From Meridianimarinicoccus sp044221805 (lineage in GTDB: Bacteria > Pseudomonadota > Alphaproteobacteria > Rhodobacterales > Rhodobacteraceae), in contig JBGAOK010000026.1 in assembly GCA_044221805.1 (NCBI GenBank), positions 1 to 35,905 of the forward strand: a stretch of DNA of 35,905 nucleotides, given 5' to 3'. The notes under the pieces were generated by a model. The model had not been told where the DNA came from, ran no database searches, and saw only the letters and a program-made list of their open reading frames with translations. This document shows positions 1-8,681 of this stretch, in pieces (positions within the stretch are counted from its first letter, which is position 1; each line of letters starts with the position of its first letter). The position numbers were made by a program, and so were the translations under genes.

Positions 1-2
1 CC

Positions 3-914
3 CTGCTGAACGTCAGCTATGACCCGACCCGGGAGCTTTACCGCGAGTACAACGCGGCCTTTGCCGCCCATTGGCAAAGCCTCGGGAACCCGGCCCCGAC
101 CATCGAGGCGAGCCATGGCGGGTCGGGCAGCCAGGCCCGCGCGGTGATCGACGGGCTGGATGCGCAGGTGGTCACGCTGGCGCTGGCCAGCGACATCGAC
201 AAGATCGCCGCCGCCGGCAAGCTGCCGAAGGACTGGCAGGCGAAGCTGCCGCACAACTCGTCGCCCTATACCTCGACCATCGTGTTCCTGGTCCGCGAGG
301 GCAACCCGAAGGGCATCACCGACTGGGGCGACCTGGTGGGCGAGGGGATCGAGGTGATCACCCCGAACCCGAAGACCTCGGGCGGGGCGCGCTGGAACTA
401 TCTGGCCGCCTGGGCCTGGGCCGAGAAGAACGGCAAGGATCCGAAGGAATTCGTCGGCCAGCTGTTCAAGCATGTCCCGGTGCTGGACTCGGGTGCCCGC
501 GGGTCGACCACGACCTTCGCCCAGCGGGGCATCGGCGACGTGCTGCTGGCCTGGGAGAACGAAGCCTATCTGGCCCTGAAGGAGCTGGGCGAGGGCGAGT
601 TCGACATCGTCGTCCCGTCGGTCAGCGTCCTGGCCGAGCCGCCGGTGGCGCTTGTCGACAGCAACGTCACCACGGACGAGACCCGCAAGCTGGCGCAGGC
701 CTATCTCGACTACCTCTATTCCCCGGAAGGCCAGGCGATCGCGTTCAAGAACTTCTACCGCGCCTGGGACACGTCGGCTGCCAATCCCGAGGATGTCGCC
801 CGCTTCCCACAGCTGGATCTGGTGAAGATCCAGGACTTCGGCGGATGGGCCAAGGTGCAACCAGAGCATTTCGGTGACGGCGGCATCTTCGACCAGATTT
901 ATGTTCCAAAGTGA
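3..914 (+). CDS. Sulfate/thiosulfate ABC transporter substrate-binding protein (5' end missing)
   Basis: The open frame enters from the left edge and ends at TGA 912-914, giving about 303 residues without a start or signal peptide. The first visible residues, LLNVSYDPTRELY, are the conserved N-terminal block of mature Sbp/CysP proteins, so only the signal peptide and a few residues are lacking. The segment SHGGSGSQARAV and the later DSGARGSTTTF are typical ligand-binding loops of this family. The protein would bind sulfate or thiosulfate in the periplasm and deliver it to the CysTWA importer for cysteine synthesis. The next gene starts inside its stop codon (GTGA overlap), so the genes are translationally coupled. 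Sbp and CysP cannot be told apart from this fragment. Confidence 0.93.
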   Translation: MLNVSYDPTRELYREYNAAFAAHWQSLGNPAPTIEASHGGSGSQARAVIDGLDAQVVTLALASDIDKIAAAGKLPKDWQAKLPHNSSPYTSTIVFLVREGNPKGITDWGDLVGEGIEVITPNPKTSGGARWNYLAAWAWAEKNGKDPKEFVGQLFKHVPVLDSGARGSTTTFAQRGIGDVLLAWENEAYLALKELGEGEFDIVVPSVSVLAEPPVALVDSNVTTDETRKLAQAYLDYLYSPEGQAIAFKNFYRAWDTSAANPEDVARFPQLDLVKIQDFGGWAKVQPEHFGDGGIFDQIYVPK

Positions 915-1759
915 GTGCGTACATGAACAGACCCATGGTCCAACCTTCCCCCATGCCCGGCCTCGGCCTGAGCATGGGGCTGACCCTGACGATGCTCAGC
1001 CTCGTCGTGCTGCTGCCGATCGGTGCCCTTCTCATGAAGGGCATCAGCTTCGGTCCCCTGAATGTCTGGGAGACCGTCAACCGTGAGCGGGTCTGGGCCG
1101 CGCTCAGCCTGTCGTTCCGGCTGTCGCTGCTGGCCGCCCTGTTCAACCTGGTGTTCGGGATGATCCTGGCCTGGGTGCTGGTGCGCTACAGCTTCCCCGG
1201 CCGGCGGATCCTCGATGCCGCGGTCGACCTGCCCTTCGCCCTGCCCACCGCGGTGGCGGGGATCGCGCTGACCGCGCTCTACGCCCCAAACGGGGCCTTC
1301 GGCGCGCTGGCCAAGGAAATCGGCTGGAAGATCGCCTATACCCAATGGGGCATCTTCATCGCCCTTGTCTTCGTCGGGCTGCCCTTCGTCACCCGGACCG
1401 TCCAGCCGGTGATCGAGGAGATCGACCGCGAGGTCGAGGAAGCCAGTGCAACCCTGGGCGCGTCCCGGCTGCATACGCTGCGCCGGGTGATCCTGCCGAT
1501 GCTGCTGCCCGCCGCCCTGACCGGCTTCGCGCTGGCGCTGGCGCGGGCGGTCGGCGAATACGGCTCGGTCATCTTCATCGCCGGGAACATCCCGCTGGTG
1601 ACCGAGATCGCGCCCCTGCTGATCGTCATCCAGCTTGAGGAATTCAACTACGACGCGGCCGCCAGCATCGGCATCGCCATGCTGCTGATCAGCTTCACCA
1701 TGCTGCTGGCCATCAACATCATCCAGGTCTGGAGCCGGCGGAGGATCGGTTATGTCTGA
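911..1759 (+). CDS. cysT: Sulfate ABC transporter permease CysT
   Basis: A 282-aa polytopic inner-membrane protein. It carries the binding-protein-dependent permease signature (EAA loop) in the segment VEEASATLGASRL near residues 175-190, followed by the usual hydrophobic segment. Length and order (binding protein, CysT, CysW, CysA) match the sulfate/thiosulfate importer. A GTG start at 911 overlaps the preceding stop; an in-frame ATG at 923 is an alternative that would remove four residues. Its last codons overlap the start of cysW at 1752, consistent with a tightly coupled operon. With CysW it forms the membrane channel. Confidence 0.95.
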   Translation: MSAYMNRPMVQPSPMPGLGLSMGLTLTMLSLVVLLPIGALLMKGISFGPLNVWETVNRERVWAALSLSFRLSLLAALFNLVFGMILAWVLVRYSFPGRRILDAAVDLPFALPTAVAGIALTALYAPNGAFGALAKEIGWKIAYTQWGIFIALVFVGLPFVTRTVQPVIEEIDREVEEASATLGASRLHTLRRVILPMLLPAALTGFALALARAVGEYGSVIFIAGNIPLVTEIAPLLIVIQLEEFNYDAAASIGIAMLLISFTMLLAINIIQVWSRRRIGYV

Positions 1760-2621
1760 CGCCGCGACCCTTGCGGCCCGGTTCCGCGCCCCCACCCAGG
1801 AAGCCCCGGCCGCCCGCCTTGCCCTGATCGCCGTTGCGGCCCTCGGGGTCGCGCTGCTGATCTTCGCGCCGCTGGTCGCCGTCTTCGCCGAGGCGCTGGC
1901 CAAGGGCGCCGTCGCGGCGGTGGCCAGCCTCGGCAACCGCGACGCGCTGTCCGCGATCCGGCTGACGCTGATGGTGGCCGCCATCGCGGTGCCGCTGAAC
2001 GCGGTCTTCGGCATCGCCGCGGCCTGGGCCATCACCAAGTTCGACTTCCGCGGCAAGGCCTTCCTGATCACCCTGATCGATCTGCCGTTCTCGGTTTCGC
2101 CGGTGGTGGCGGGGCTCTGCCTCGTGCTGATGTTCGGGGGCAACTCGCTGATCGGCGGCTGGCTGGTGGCGCAGGGCTGGCCGATCATCTTCGCGGTGCC
2201 GGGCATCGTGCTGGCGACAATGTTCGTCACCTTCCCCTTCGTCGCCCGCGAACTGATCCCGGTGATGATCGAGCAGGGCCGCGCCGAGGAGGAGGCCGCC
2301 CTGACCCTGGGCGCCTCGGGCTGGCGCACCTTCCGGACGGTGACGCTGCCCAACATCCGCTGGGCGCTGCTCTATGGCGTGCTGCTGTCGAACGCCCGCG
2401 CCATGGGCGAATTCGGCGCCGTCGCCGTGGTGTCGGGCAAGATCCGCGGCCAGACCGCGACCATGCCGATCACCATCGAGATGCTCTACAACGAATACCT
2501 TTCGGTGGCCGCCTTCTCGATGGCCGCCGTGCTGACCCTTCTGGCCCTTGTCACCCTGCTTCTGAAAACCGCGCTTGAACTGCGGCACGCCGACCAGCTT
2601 GCCGCCAGCCACCGCCATTGA
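1752..2621 (+). CDS. cysW: Sulfate ABC transporter permease CysW
   Basis: A 289-aa inner-membrane permease and partner of CysT. About six hydrophobic segments are visible, and the EAA loop appears as EEEAALTLGASGWRTF near residues 178-195, the site that docks on the ATPase. The region ARAMGEFGAVAVVSGKI is the family-typical C-terminal block of CysW. It starts 8 nt before the cysT stop and its own TGA lies 10 nt before the cysA start. It acts in sulfate/thiosulfate uptake for assimilatory sulfur metabolism. Confidence 0.95.
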   Translation: MSDAATLAARFRAPTQEAPAARLALIAVAALGVALLIFAPLVAVFAEALAKGAVAAVASLGNRDALSAIRLTLMVAAIAVPLNAVFGIAAAWAITKFDFRGKAFLITLIDLPFSVSPVVAGLCLVLMFGGNSLIGGWLVAQGWPIIFAVPGIVLATMFVTFPFVARELIPVMIEQGRAEEEAALTLGASGWRTFRTVTLPNIRWALLYGVLLSNARAMGEFGAVAVVSGKIRGQTATMPITIEMLYNEYLSVAAFSMAAVLTLLALVTLLLKTALELRHADQLAASHRH

Positions 2622-2631
2622 GGAGATGACC

Positions 2632-3351
2632 ATGCAGATCGAAATCGACGAGATCGCCAAGACCTTCGGTGTCACCTCGGCCCTGCTTCCGGTGTCGCTG
2701 TCCATCCCCTCCGGCGCGCTGGTGGCGCTGCTCGGCCCGTCCGGGTCGGGCAAGACCACGCTGCTGCGCATCCTTGGCGGGCTGGAATACCCGACCGCGG
2801 GTCAGGTCCGTTTCGACGGGCAGGACGCCACCGGCCTGTCGGTGCAGGAGCGCCGCGCCGGCTTCGTGTTCCAGAGCTATGCCCTGTTCCGGCACATGAC
2901 GGTGTTCGAGAACATCGCCTATGGCCTAAGGGCGCGGCCCCGGGCCCAGCGGCCGACCAAGGCCGAGATCACCCGACGGGTCACAAGGCTGCTGGAGCTG
3001 ATCCAGCTGCCCGAGATCGGCGGGCGCTTTCCCAGCCAGCTCTCCGGCGGTCAGCGCCAGCGCGTCGCGCTGGCCCGGGCGCTGGCGATCGAACCGCGGG
3101 TGCTGCTGCTGGACGAACCCTTCGGGGCGCTGGATGCGCGGGTCAGGAAGGAGCTGCGCCAGGGCCTGCGCGACATCCATGACGAGACCGGCCTGACCAC
3201 CATCTTCGTCACCCACGACCAGGACGAGGCGATGGAGCTTGCCGATCTGGTGGTGGTGATGTCGATGGGCCGGATCGAGCAGATCGGCAAGCCGCAGGAG
3301 ATCTGCGCCCGCCCGGCAACGGCCTTCGTGCGGGAGTTCATCTCGGCCTGA
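2632..3351 (+). CDS. cysA: Sulfate ABC transporter ATP-binding protein, short form
   Basis: A 239-aa ABC ATPase powering the CysTW importer. Walker A is GPSGSGKTT, the Q-loop lies in FVFQSYALF, the signature is LSGGQRQR, Walker B is LLLDEP and the switch His is in VTHDQDEAMELAD. The start at 2632 was chosen over upstream in-frame codons because GGAG at 2622-2625 lies 6 nt before it. The protein ends soon after the nucleotide-binding domain (REFISA). Enterobacterial CysA is about 365 residues with an extra C-terminal regulatory region, so this one lacks that region. No frameshift into a continued C-terminal domain was found downstream of 3351, so it looks naturally short. Confidence 0.93.
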   Translation: MQIEIDEIAKTFGVTSALLPVSLSIPSGALVALLGPSGSGKTTLLRILGGLEYPTAGQVRFDGQDATGLSVQERRAGFVFQSYALFRHMTVFENIAYGLRARPRAQRPTKAEITRRVTRLLELIQLPEIGGRFPSQLSGGQRQRVALARALAIEPRVLLLDEPFGALDARVRKELRQGLRDIHDETGLTTIFVTHDQDEAMELADLVVVMSMGRIEQIGKPQEICARPATAFVREFISA

Positions 3352-3636
3352 CCTGCGGCCAGGGGCCGGGCTTCCCGGCGCGCACTGGACTGCGCCGGGC
3401 GGGGCTGGCCCAGCCTTCCGCGACGGCGTCCATGTGCCGGGTTCGCAGCCGCCAGCGCGCCTGAACGGTCAGGGCGCAAGGACAGCGCGACGCTTCAGAC
3501 GAAATGGGCCCGGCAATGCCCGGACCAGTTCCCGTTCAGGATGGGAAGGGTCACCTGCCGGCAATCCTGCCTGTCAGATGGACCCTGACCTTCCTCTGTG
3601 GTGTCGGACTGTCCGGAAACCGAAGGGTAAGTGCCG
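3352..3636. other. Non-coding gap between convergent cysA and protease genes
   Basis: No believable gene is seen in these 285 bases; the open frames crossing them are shadows with poor composition. Just after cysA a perfect 6-bp hairpin (GCCGGG, loop CTT, CCCGGC, 3365-3379) could help end transcription, but no T-run follows it. Confidence 0.5.
3365..3379 (+). terminator. Short GC hairpin after cysA
   Basis: GCCGGG-CTT-CCCGGC lies 13 nt downstream of the cysA stop. It is a perfect 6-bp stem with a 3-nt loop. The absence of a T-run makes it only a possible terminator or 3'-end stabiliser. Confidence 0.3.
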
Positions 3637-6066
3637 TCAGAAGAAGACCCAGGAATGGGCGTCGGACAGGTCGCCCGAGATGGACAGCCATGTGCTTCCA
3701 TCCAGGCCCGACTCGTCTTCGTCATCCAGCGGGTCGAACGACAGATCGGCTGCAAGCCCTGCGTCGGCCGGAGAGGCGGCAGGGGCTGGCCCTGAACTGA
3801 AGGTCGCGCTGATGGCCGACAACTCGGCCACGGTCAGGCCCTTCAGATAGATGAAATTCGATGTGCCTACCGTCAGCCGCAGGCCCGAAGTGGTGTCGCG
3901 CGGCTGCAGGGCGTTCAGCGAGGAAGCCGAGAAGCCGTAGAACCCCAGACTGTCTTCACCGATGACAAAATCGTTGACATACTCCTGAGACTTCACGCCG
4001 GAGGTGAAGTCGGCGGCTTCGAACACGAAGACATCACTTCCGGCGCCACCGGTCATGAATTCCTTTGCCCCAGAGCCGGTGTTGAGAATGTCGTTGTCGG
4101 CGTCGCCGTACAGCTTGTCGTTGCTCGCACCGCCATTCAATTCGTCGCTGCCAGCGCCGCCGTACAGCAGGTCCGTGCCTGCGTCGCCCTCAAGCAGGTC
4201 GTTGCCCGCTTCGCCATAGAGCTCATCCGTCCCGTCGCCGCCATGGAGGACGTCGTCGTTGGCGCCGCCGTAAAGATAGTCGGTCCCGTCGTCTCCCCAC
4301 AGAACGTCATTGCCAGCCTCGCCATAGACCTTGTCGGCTTCGGCGCCGCCAAATTGGCTGTCGTCGCCGTCACCGCCGTACAGCGTGTCGGCGCCCGAAT
4401 CCCCATAGAGGGAGTCATTGCCGCTCATGCCCTTCATCAGTTCAACACCCGCCCCGCCGACGAGCGTGTCGTTGCCGCTCCCCGTCGTGATGGAGTCGTT
4501 GCCGCCCAACCCGTCGACAGACTGGTTCGACGTCGCCGCATTGACGTAGGAATCGTTGCCGGCGGTGAGCAAGACCGTGCCCCCTGACCCGGTGCCTGTG
4601 CCGCTTCCGGCCGTAAAGGTCACCTGCGTATTGCCTGATACGGTCGCGAGCGTGATCTGCGGCAGGGTCGAACCGAGGTTCACATTGATCACTGCATCCG
4701 CGGTCCCGTCGCCGGTGGAGTCGATCTTCAACTGTCCGCTGGCCACAACGTACCAGACCTGTGCGCTGGTCAGGGCCACGCCCTGCACGAGGATCTGGTC
4801 GGCCGACAGGTTGAAGTCGGTGAGCGTGTCCCCGTCCAATCCGGCGACCGTGTCCGACACCGTGTCATTGCCCGAACCGAGCGTCAGCGTGTCGGCACCC
4901 AGGCCCCCGGTGAGGGTGTCGTTGCCGCCACCGCCCTTGAGCGCGTTTGAAGTCTGGTTTCCGGTCAGAATGTCGGCGCCCGAGCCGCCGGTGGCGTTCT
5001 CAATCAGCGATCTTGTGTCGCCGTTGTGGAGCAGAGACATGTAGATGTGGTGCGCGGCATAGACCGTGCTGCTGAGCTGTGCTCGCTGGGCGGTTCCGCC
5101 GACGTCCAGATCAATGCCCTTGCCCGGGTTCAGGTCGATGGCGAGATTGGTGGTGTAGGCCGCCAGGTCGATGGTGTCAGTCCCGCCGCCGTCCCAGATA
5201 GTGCGGAACACCCGGTTGGCCCCGGGAACCCCGGCCGACACGCCGCCCATCGTCATTTCCCCGGTCAGGGGATCGAAGCTGTAGACGGTGTTGCCCGACT
5301 GGGTGGTGAAATCGGCGCCATAGATGTCCTGGATCTGGGCGATGTCGAGCATCATCAGCGACTGCGGGAAGCTCCAGGTCTCGACCGTGTAATAGCTCGT
5401 CGGCCCGCCCAGATAGGAGCGGTAGGACATCACCGAGTATTCCAGGCCGTCATAGGCGGCGGCGAGCTTCACCGTTCCCTGGTGCGGGTGCTTCAGCCCC
5501 AGGGCATGGCCGATCTCGTGCAGCGCAGTGGCGTACTCGTAGCTGCCGATGTACGGTCCCGCGGAGGAGACCAGCTTCGAGAAGAAGGCCTGGTCCAGAC
5601 CGAACCAGATGTCGCCCGCGGAATCCGTGGTACCGGGATAATAGGCCCAGGCCGTATCCGGGACCGCCGATCCGCCGACGTTCATGTCCGGGTGTACGCC
5701 GGATGCGGCCTCGGTGATCGTGAGGCTGGTGGTGCCACCCCAGGCCGAGAAGGCCGCACGCAGGATGTTCTTGCCTGCCGCCGACAACCCGATGAACTGT
5801 GCCGGTTCACTATAGCCGGAATAGACGGGCGAGCCGTAGTAGTCTGTGGCACCGGAAGCAAAGCCGAAGGTCACCGCCGATCCGGTCCAGGCGTATCCGG
5901 AATCGAGTGCCTGCCATTCCGCGCGTGTGGGCACCGCGGTCGGCTCCGTCGACAGTACGAAGGATGGCGTCGAGGAGGTCGTCGTCGTCGTCGTGGCGTC
6001 GTCCGGGTCGAACTGAATTCCGGTACCGCTCACCACACAAGGTGACTTCTGACACAAATAACACAT
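3637..6066 (-). CDS. Serralysin-like M10 metalloprotease with RTX repeats (first paralog)
   Basis: An 809-aa secreted zinc protease candidate. The catalytic motif HEIGHALGLKH is at residues 183-193 and the Met-turn SVMSY at 211-215, the metzincin/serralysin pattern. Short RTX runs occur near 360-400 and a longer glycine/aspartate nonapeptide array (GGxGxDxLx) at about 515-680, which binds calcium. The last ~120 residues, ending in WVFF, fit an uncleaved C-terminal type I secretion signal. No Sec signal peptide is present; instead the N-terminus reads MCYLCQKSPC. The start at 6066 is preceded by GGGGAG (6077-6082) at 10 nt. The divergent gene at 6858 is a clear paralog. No type I exporter genes lie in the window, so export machinery must be elsewhere. 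The exact protein substrate is unknown. Confidence 0.92.
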   Translation of the reverse strand: MCYLCQKSPCVVSGTGIQFDPDDATTTTTTSSTPSFVLSTEPTAVPTRAEWQALDSGYAWTGSAVTFGFASGATDYYGSPVYSGYSEPAQFIGLSAAGKNILRAAFSAWGGTTSLTITEAASGVHPDMNVGGSAVPDTAWAYYPGTTDSAGDIWFGLDQAFFSKLVSSAGPYIGSYEYATALHEIGHALGLKHPHQGTVKLAAAYDGLEYSVMSYRSYLGGPTSYYTVETWSFPQSLMMLDIAQIQDIYGADFTTQSGNTVYSFDPLTGEMTMGGVSAGVPGANRVFRTIWDGGGTDTIDLAAYTTNLAIDLNPGKGIDLDVGGTAQRAQLSSTVYAAHHIYMSLLHNGDTRSLIENATGGSGADILTGNQTSNALKGGGGNDTLTGGLGADTLTLGSGNDTVSDTVAGLDGDTLTDFNLSADQILVQGVALTSAQVWYVVASGQLKIDSTGDGTADAVINVNLGSTLPQITLATVSGNTQVTFTAGSGTGTGSGGTVLLTAGNDSYVNAATSNQSVDGLGGNDSITTGSGNDTLVGGAGVELMKGMSGNDSLYGDSGADTLYGGDGDDSQFGGAEADKVYGEAGNDVLWGDDGTDYLYGGANDDVLHGGDGTDELYGEAGNDLLEGDAGTDLLYGGAGSDELNGGASNDKLYGDADNDILNTGSGAKEFMTGGAGSDVFVFEAADFTSGVKSQEYVNDFVIGEDSLGFYGFSASSLNALQPRDTTSGLRLTVGTSNFIYLKGLTVAELSAISATFSSGPAPAASPADAGLAADLSFDPLDDEDESGLDGSTWLSISGDLSDAHSWVFF

Positions 6067-6132
6067 GCGTTACGTTCTCCCCGCCGAAAACAACCAGTAA
6101 CCTCGCCGTCCGGCGGAGCCGGCAGCTTTCCC

Positions 6133-6150
6133 GCAAAATGCAGATTTTGC
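6133..6150. repeat. Perfect inverted repeat upstream of the minus-strand protease
   Basis: GCAAAAT-GCAG-ATTTTGC is a perfect 7-bp dyad with a 4-nt centre, 67 nt upstream of the protease start at 6066. It could be an operator or an mRNA leader hairpin. The factor is unknown. Confidence 0.45.
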
Positions 6151-6685
6151 ACGAGTTCGCCACAGCGAAGTTAACAAGCCGCAAATGCCAGGTCCATCGG
6201 GCATTGTTCGTGCGGCACATTCGCGGCGGAAAGCCGCCAAACGTCAGCAAAAGCTGTCGTAAGCAGCGGCCGAAAGAAGCATGTCCGGCAACCGTGTGAC
6301 GCCGCACGCAACTTACGGGGATCGCGATCCAGCCGCAACCGGATCCATCCGCGACGCGCTGCTGCTCCCGCACGCCACATCCAGTGGCGAGTCAGCCCTG
6401 TCGGTCGCTCCCGGTTCGACATGGCGCAAGGGAATGGGACAGGGCCCCTGTCGTATCGCCGGGCCTTCTCCTTGGGCGGGGGCGCCGCATGGACCCCGCG
6501 TTCATCGCGCATGCGCGGCCTTCCGTGTCTCGTGCAGTTGCCACCCTTCTTGCGCTTGCCGGTCGCCGTTGGGAGCGCCGCCCGGAGCCACCCGTTCTCG
6601 ACAGGCTGGAGTTCTCTCTTCGGTGAGTATTTGCGCTGTCCTTCCGGCCAGTGCTGCCTGGTCTGGCGTGGCTGCGAAAAATTGT

Positions 6686-6707
6686 CTTCAGCCAGGTCAG
6701 GCCGAAG
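6686..6707. repeat. Imperfect inverted repeat upstream of the plus-strand protease
   Basis: CTTCAGCC (6686-6693) and GGCCGAAG (6700-6707) pair at 7 of 8 positions around a 6-nt centre, some 150 nt before the start at 6858. It lies just upstream of an AT-rich patch and could be a binding site. Confidence 0.3.
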
Positions 6708-6713
6708 ATGGCA

Positions 6714-6743
6714 TTAGACCTAGGGTTGTAAAACGGTTAATAA
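6714..6743 (+). promoter_or_regulatory. Possible promoter for the plus-strand protease
   Basis: TTAGAC at 6714-6719 and TAATAA at 6738-6743 are separated by 18 nt in the most AT-rich pocket of the region. They resemble a weak sigma-70 type -35/-10 pair about 115 nt upstream of the protease start. This is inferred from sequence only. Confidence 0.25.
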
Positions 6744-6857
6744 AAGTCCGTCCAATCAACTAATTCTGACTGATTCCGCGACCAAGGATCGTTCGGTGCC
6801 TTCCGGGGTTCCGACCCTGAAGTCGTGCCTGGGATCCATCCGGCAGGAGCGAGATGA

Positions 6858-8681
6858 ATGTGTGTTGTGTGCTGTTCCAATCCATGTGTCCTGGGCGCCC
6901 TTGACGAGGGAACGCCTTCTCCCGATCGGGCAACCACCTCGGCCACGTCCACCGCAGCCAACCAGTCGGTGCTGTCCACGGAACCGGCGGTTGTGCCCGG
7001 ACAGACCCAGTGGCAGGCGCTGATCTCGGGCTACAGCTGGGGCGGCACGACCGTCACCTTCGGTTTCGCCTCCAGCGGCGCGGACTATTACGGTTCGCCG
7101 TCCTATTCCGGTTATGGTGAACCAGCGATGTTCCTGCCGTTGTCCTCTTATGGACAGGACATCGTCCGCAGTGCGGCCGGTCTGTGGCAGGGCGTCACCA
7201 GCCTTGACATCGTCGAGGCCGCCGCCGGCAGCCATCCGCAGATCAACATCGGCGGGTCTTCGGTCCCTTCGACCGCCTGGGCCTATTATCCCTACAGCAC
7301 CACCGCCGATGCGGCGGGCGATATCTGGTTCGGGGTCGACAAGAGCTTCTTCTCGAAGCTGATCTCCGACAGCGGACCCTATATCGGCAGCTATGAATAT
7401 GCCACCGCGCTGCACGAGTTCGGCCATGCGCTGGGACTGAAGCATCCGCATCAGTCCACACCGGTGCTCGACCCGGCGTATGACGGGCTGGAATACACGG
7501 TGATGTCGTACCGGTCCTATCTGGGCGGGCCGACCAGCTATTATACGGTCGAGACCTGGGGCTACCCGCAGTCGTTGATGATGCTGGACATCGCGGCCAT
7601 CCAGGCGATCTACGGCGCCGATTTCACCACGCTGGCAGGGGACACGACCTATCACTTCGATCCTGTAACCGGCGAGATGACGGTCGACGGCGTCTCGGCC
7701 GGGGTGCCTGGTGCGAACCGGGTGTTCCGCACCCTCTGGGACGGGAACGGGACCGACACGATCGATCTTTCGGCCTACAGCACCAACCTGAAGATCGACC
7801 TCAACCCCGGCAAGGGAACCGATCTGAACGTCACCGGCTTTGCCCAGCGGGCCAAGCTCGGCACCGATGCAAACGGGGCCACGATCTTCGCGGCCAACCA
7901 CATCTACATGTCGCTTCTCTACAACGGTGACACAAGGTCTCTGATCGAGAATGCCACAGGCGGGATCGGCGATGACACCCTGATCGGTAACGAGGCGGCG
8001 AACCTGCTGACGGGCGGGAAAGGCGACGACACCCTCACCGGCGGGGCAGGGGCCGACACCTTTGTCTTCGGCGAGGGGGCGGACACGGCCAGCGACACGC
8101 TGGCCGGGTTGGATGGTGACATCCTCAGCGACTTCGACGTCGCGGCCGATCGTATCGTTGTCGATGGCGTCACCCTGGCGCCCGGGTTTGTTGCCTACGA
8201 CGCCGTTACCGGCCTGCTTGCCATCGATGCCGATGGCGATGGATCGGCCGATGCCTCGCTGTGGCTGGCACCGGGTCTGGGGGTCGATACTGTCACCCTG
8301 GCCGATCTGAGCGGGGCGACCGAGATCCGGCTTCAGTCCACCACGTCCGGCGGCAACCCGGTCTATGTGCCGCCGGACACCGCCGTGACCCTCACCAGTG
8401 CCAACGACATCTACACCAACGACTCGTCCGTGGGTCTGACCGTCTACGGCATGGCCGGCGCCGACCAGATCACGCTCGGTGGCGCCGACGACCTGATCTA
8501 TGGCGGCGACGGCAACGACAAGCTCTGGGGTTTGGCCGGGGCCGACATGATCTTCGGCGATGCCGGGACGGACACGATCTATGGTGGCGACGGCAATGAT
8601 TCCCTGTCGGCGCCGGTATCGACTCGCTCTATGGCGGTGGCGATGCCGACAAGCTCTATGGCGATGCCGGCGACGACATGA
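6858..8681 (+). CDS. Serralysin-like M10 metalloprotease, second paralog (N-terminal part, frameshifted)
   Basis: This frame encodes the catalytic domain and first RTX repeats of a paralog of the 3637-6066 protease. HEFGHALGLKH is at about residues 186-196, followed by the Met-turn TVMSYRSY. The N-terminus MCVVCCSNPC matches the Cys pattern of the paralog. The start ATG at 6858 has AGGAG 8 nt upstream. After GGDGNDSLS (codon 8607) the frame turns into non-RTX residues and stops at 8679-8681, while the repeats continue one frame back from 8609. As written, the 607-aa product lacks the last RTX repeats and the type I secretion signal. Corrected, the protein would be about 772 aa, close to the 809-aa paralog. 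A real mutation and a sequencing error cannot be separated here. Confidence 0.85.
   Translation: MCVVCCSNPCVLGALDEGTPSPDRATTSATSTAANQSVLSTEPAVVPGQTQWQALISGYSWGGTTVTFGFASSGADYYGSPSYSGYGEPAMFLPLSSYGQDIVRSAAGLWQGVTSLDIVEAAAGSHPQINIGGSSVPSTAWAYYPYSTTADAAGDIWFGVDKSFFSKLISDSGPYIGSYEYATALHEFGHALGLKHPHQSTPVLDPAYDGLEYTVMSYRSYLGGPTSYYTVETWGYPQSLMMLDIAAIQAIYGADFTTLAGDTTYHFDPVTGEMTVDGVSAGVPGANRVFRTLWDGNGTDTIDLSAYSTNLKIDLNPGKGTDLNVTGFAQRAKLGTDANGATIFAANHIYMSLLYNGDTRSLIENATGGIGDDTLIGNEAANLLTGGKGDDTLTGGAGADTFVFGEGADTASDTLAGLDGDILSDFDVAADRIVVDGVTLAPGFVAYDAVTGLLAIDADGDGSADASLWLAPGLGVDTVTLADLSGATEIRLQSTTSGGNPVYVPPDTAVTLTSANDIYTNDSSVGLTVYGMAGADQITLGGADDLIYGGDGNDKLWGLAGADMIFGDAGTDTIYGGDGNDSLSAPVSTRSMAVAMPTSSMAMPATT

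Larger units (their letters stand above)
6067..6857. other. Long non-coding region between divergent protease genes
   Basis: These 791 bases separate the start codons of two paralogous proteases and must hold both promoters. The ORFs across it have poor composition and no good ribosome binding sites. It is locally AT-richer than its surroundings (about 6130-6180 and 6675-6780) and holds two inverted repeats, listed separately. No known RNA was recognised, though a regulatory RNA cannot be excluded. Confidence 0.6.

Noticed and set aside
3434..3850. A 138-residue plus-strand frame after cysA
   Set aside because: It runs into the antisense strand of the protease C-terminus, has no ribosome site and shows no sensible composition.
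4080..4460. Tandem DNA repeats
   Set aside because: These are the codons of RTX nonapeptides in the protease gene, not an independent repeat or CRISPR array.
5026..6045. A 339-residue plus-strand frame within the first protease
   Set aside because: It mirrors a clear metalloprotease. A similar frame opposite the second protease (6756-7901) only reflects paralogy of the true genes.
6281..6763. A 160-residue open frame in the protease intergenic region
   Set aside because: Unlikely amino acid composition, no ribosome site and no recognisable motif.
8600..8615. Programmed -1 ribosomal frameshift in the second protease
   Set aside because: The site has no slippery heptamer, and the nine-residue register suggests a 4-nt loss rather than recoding.
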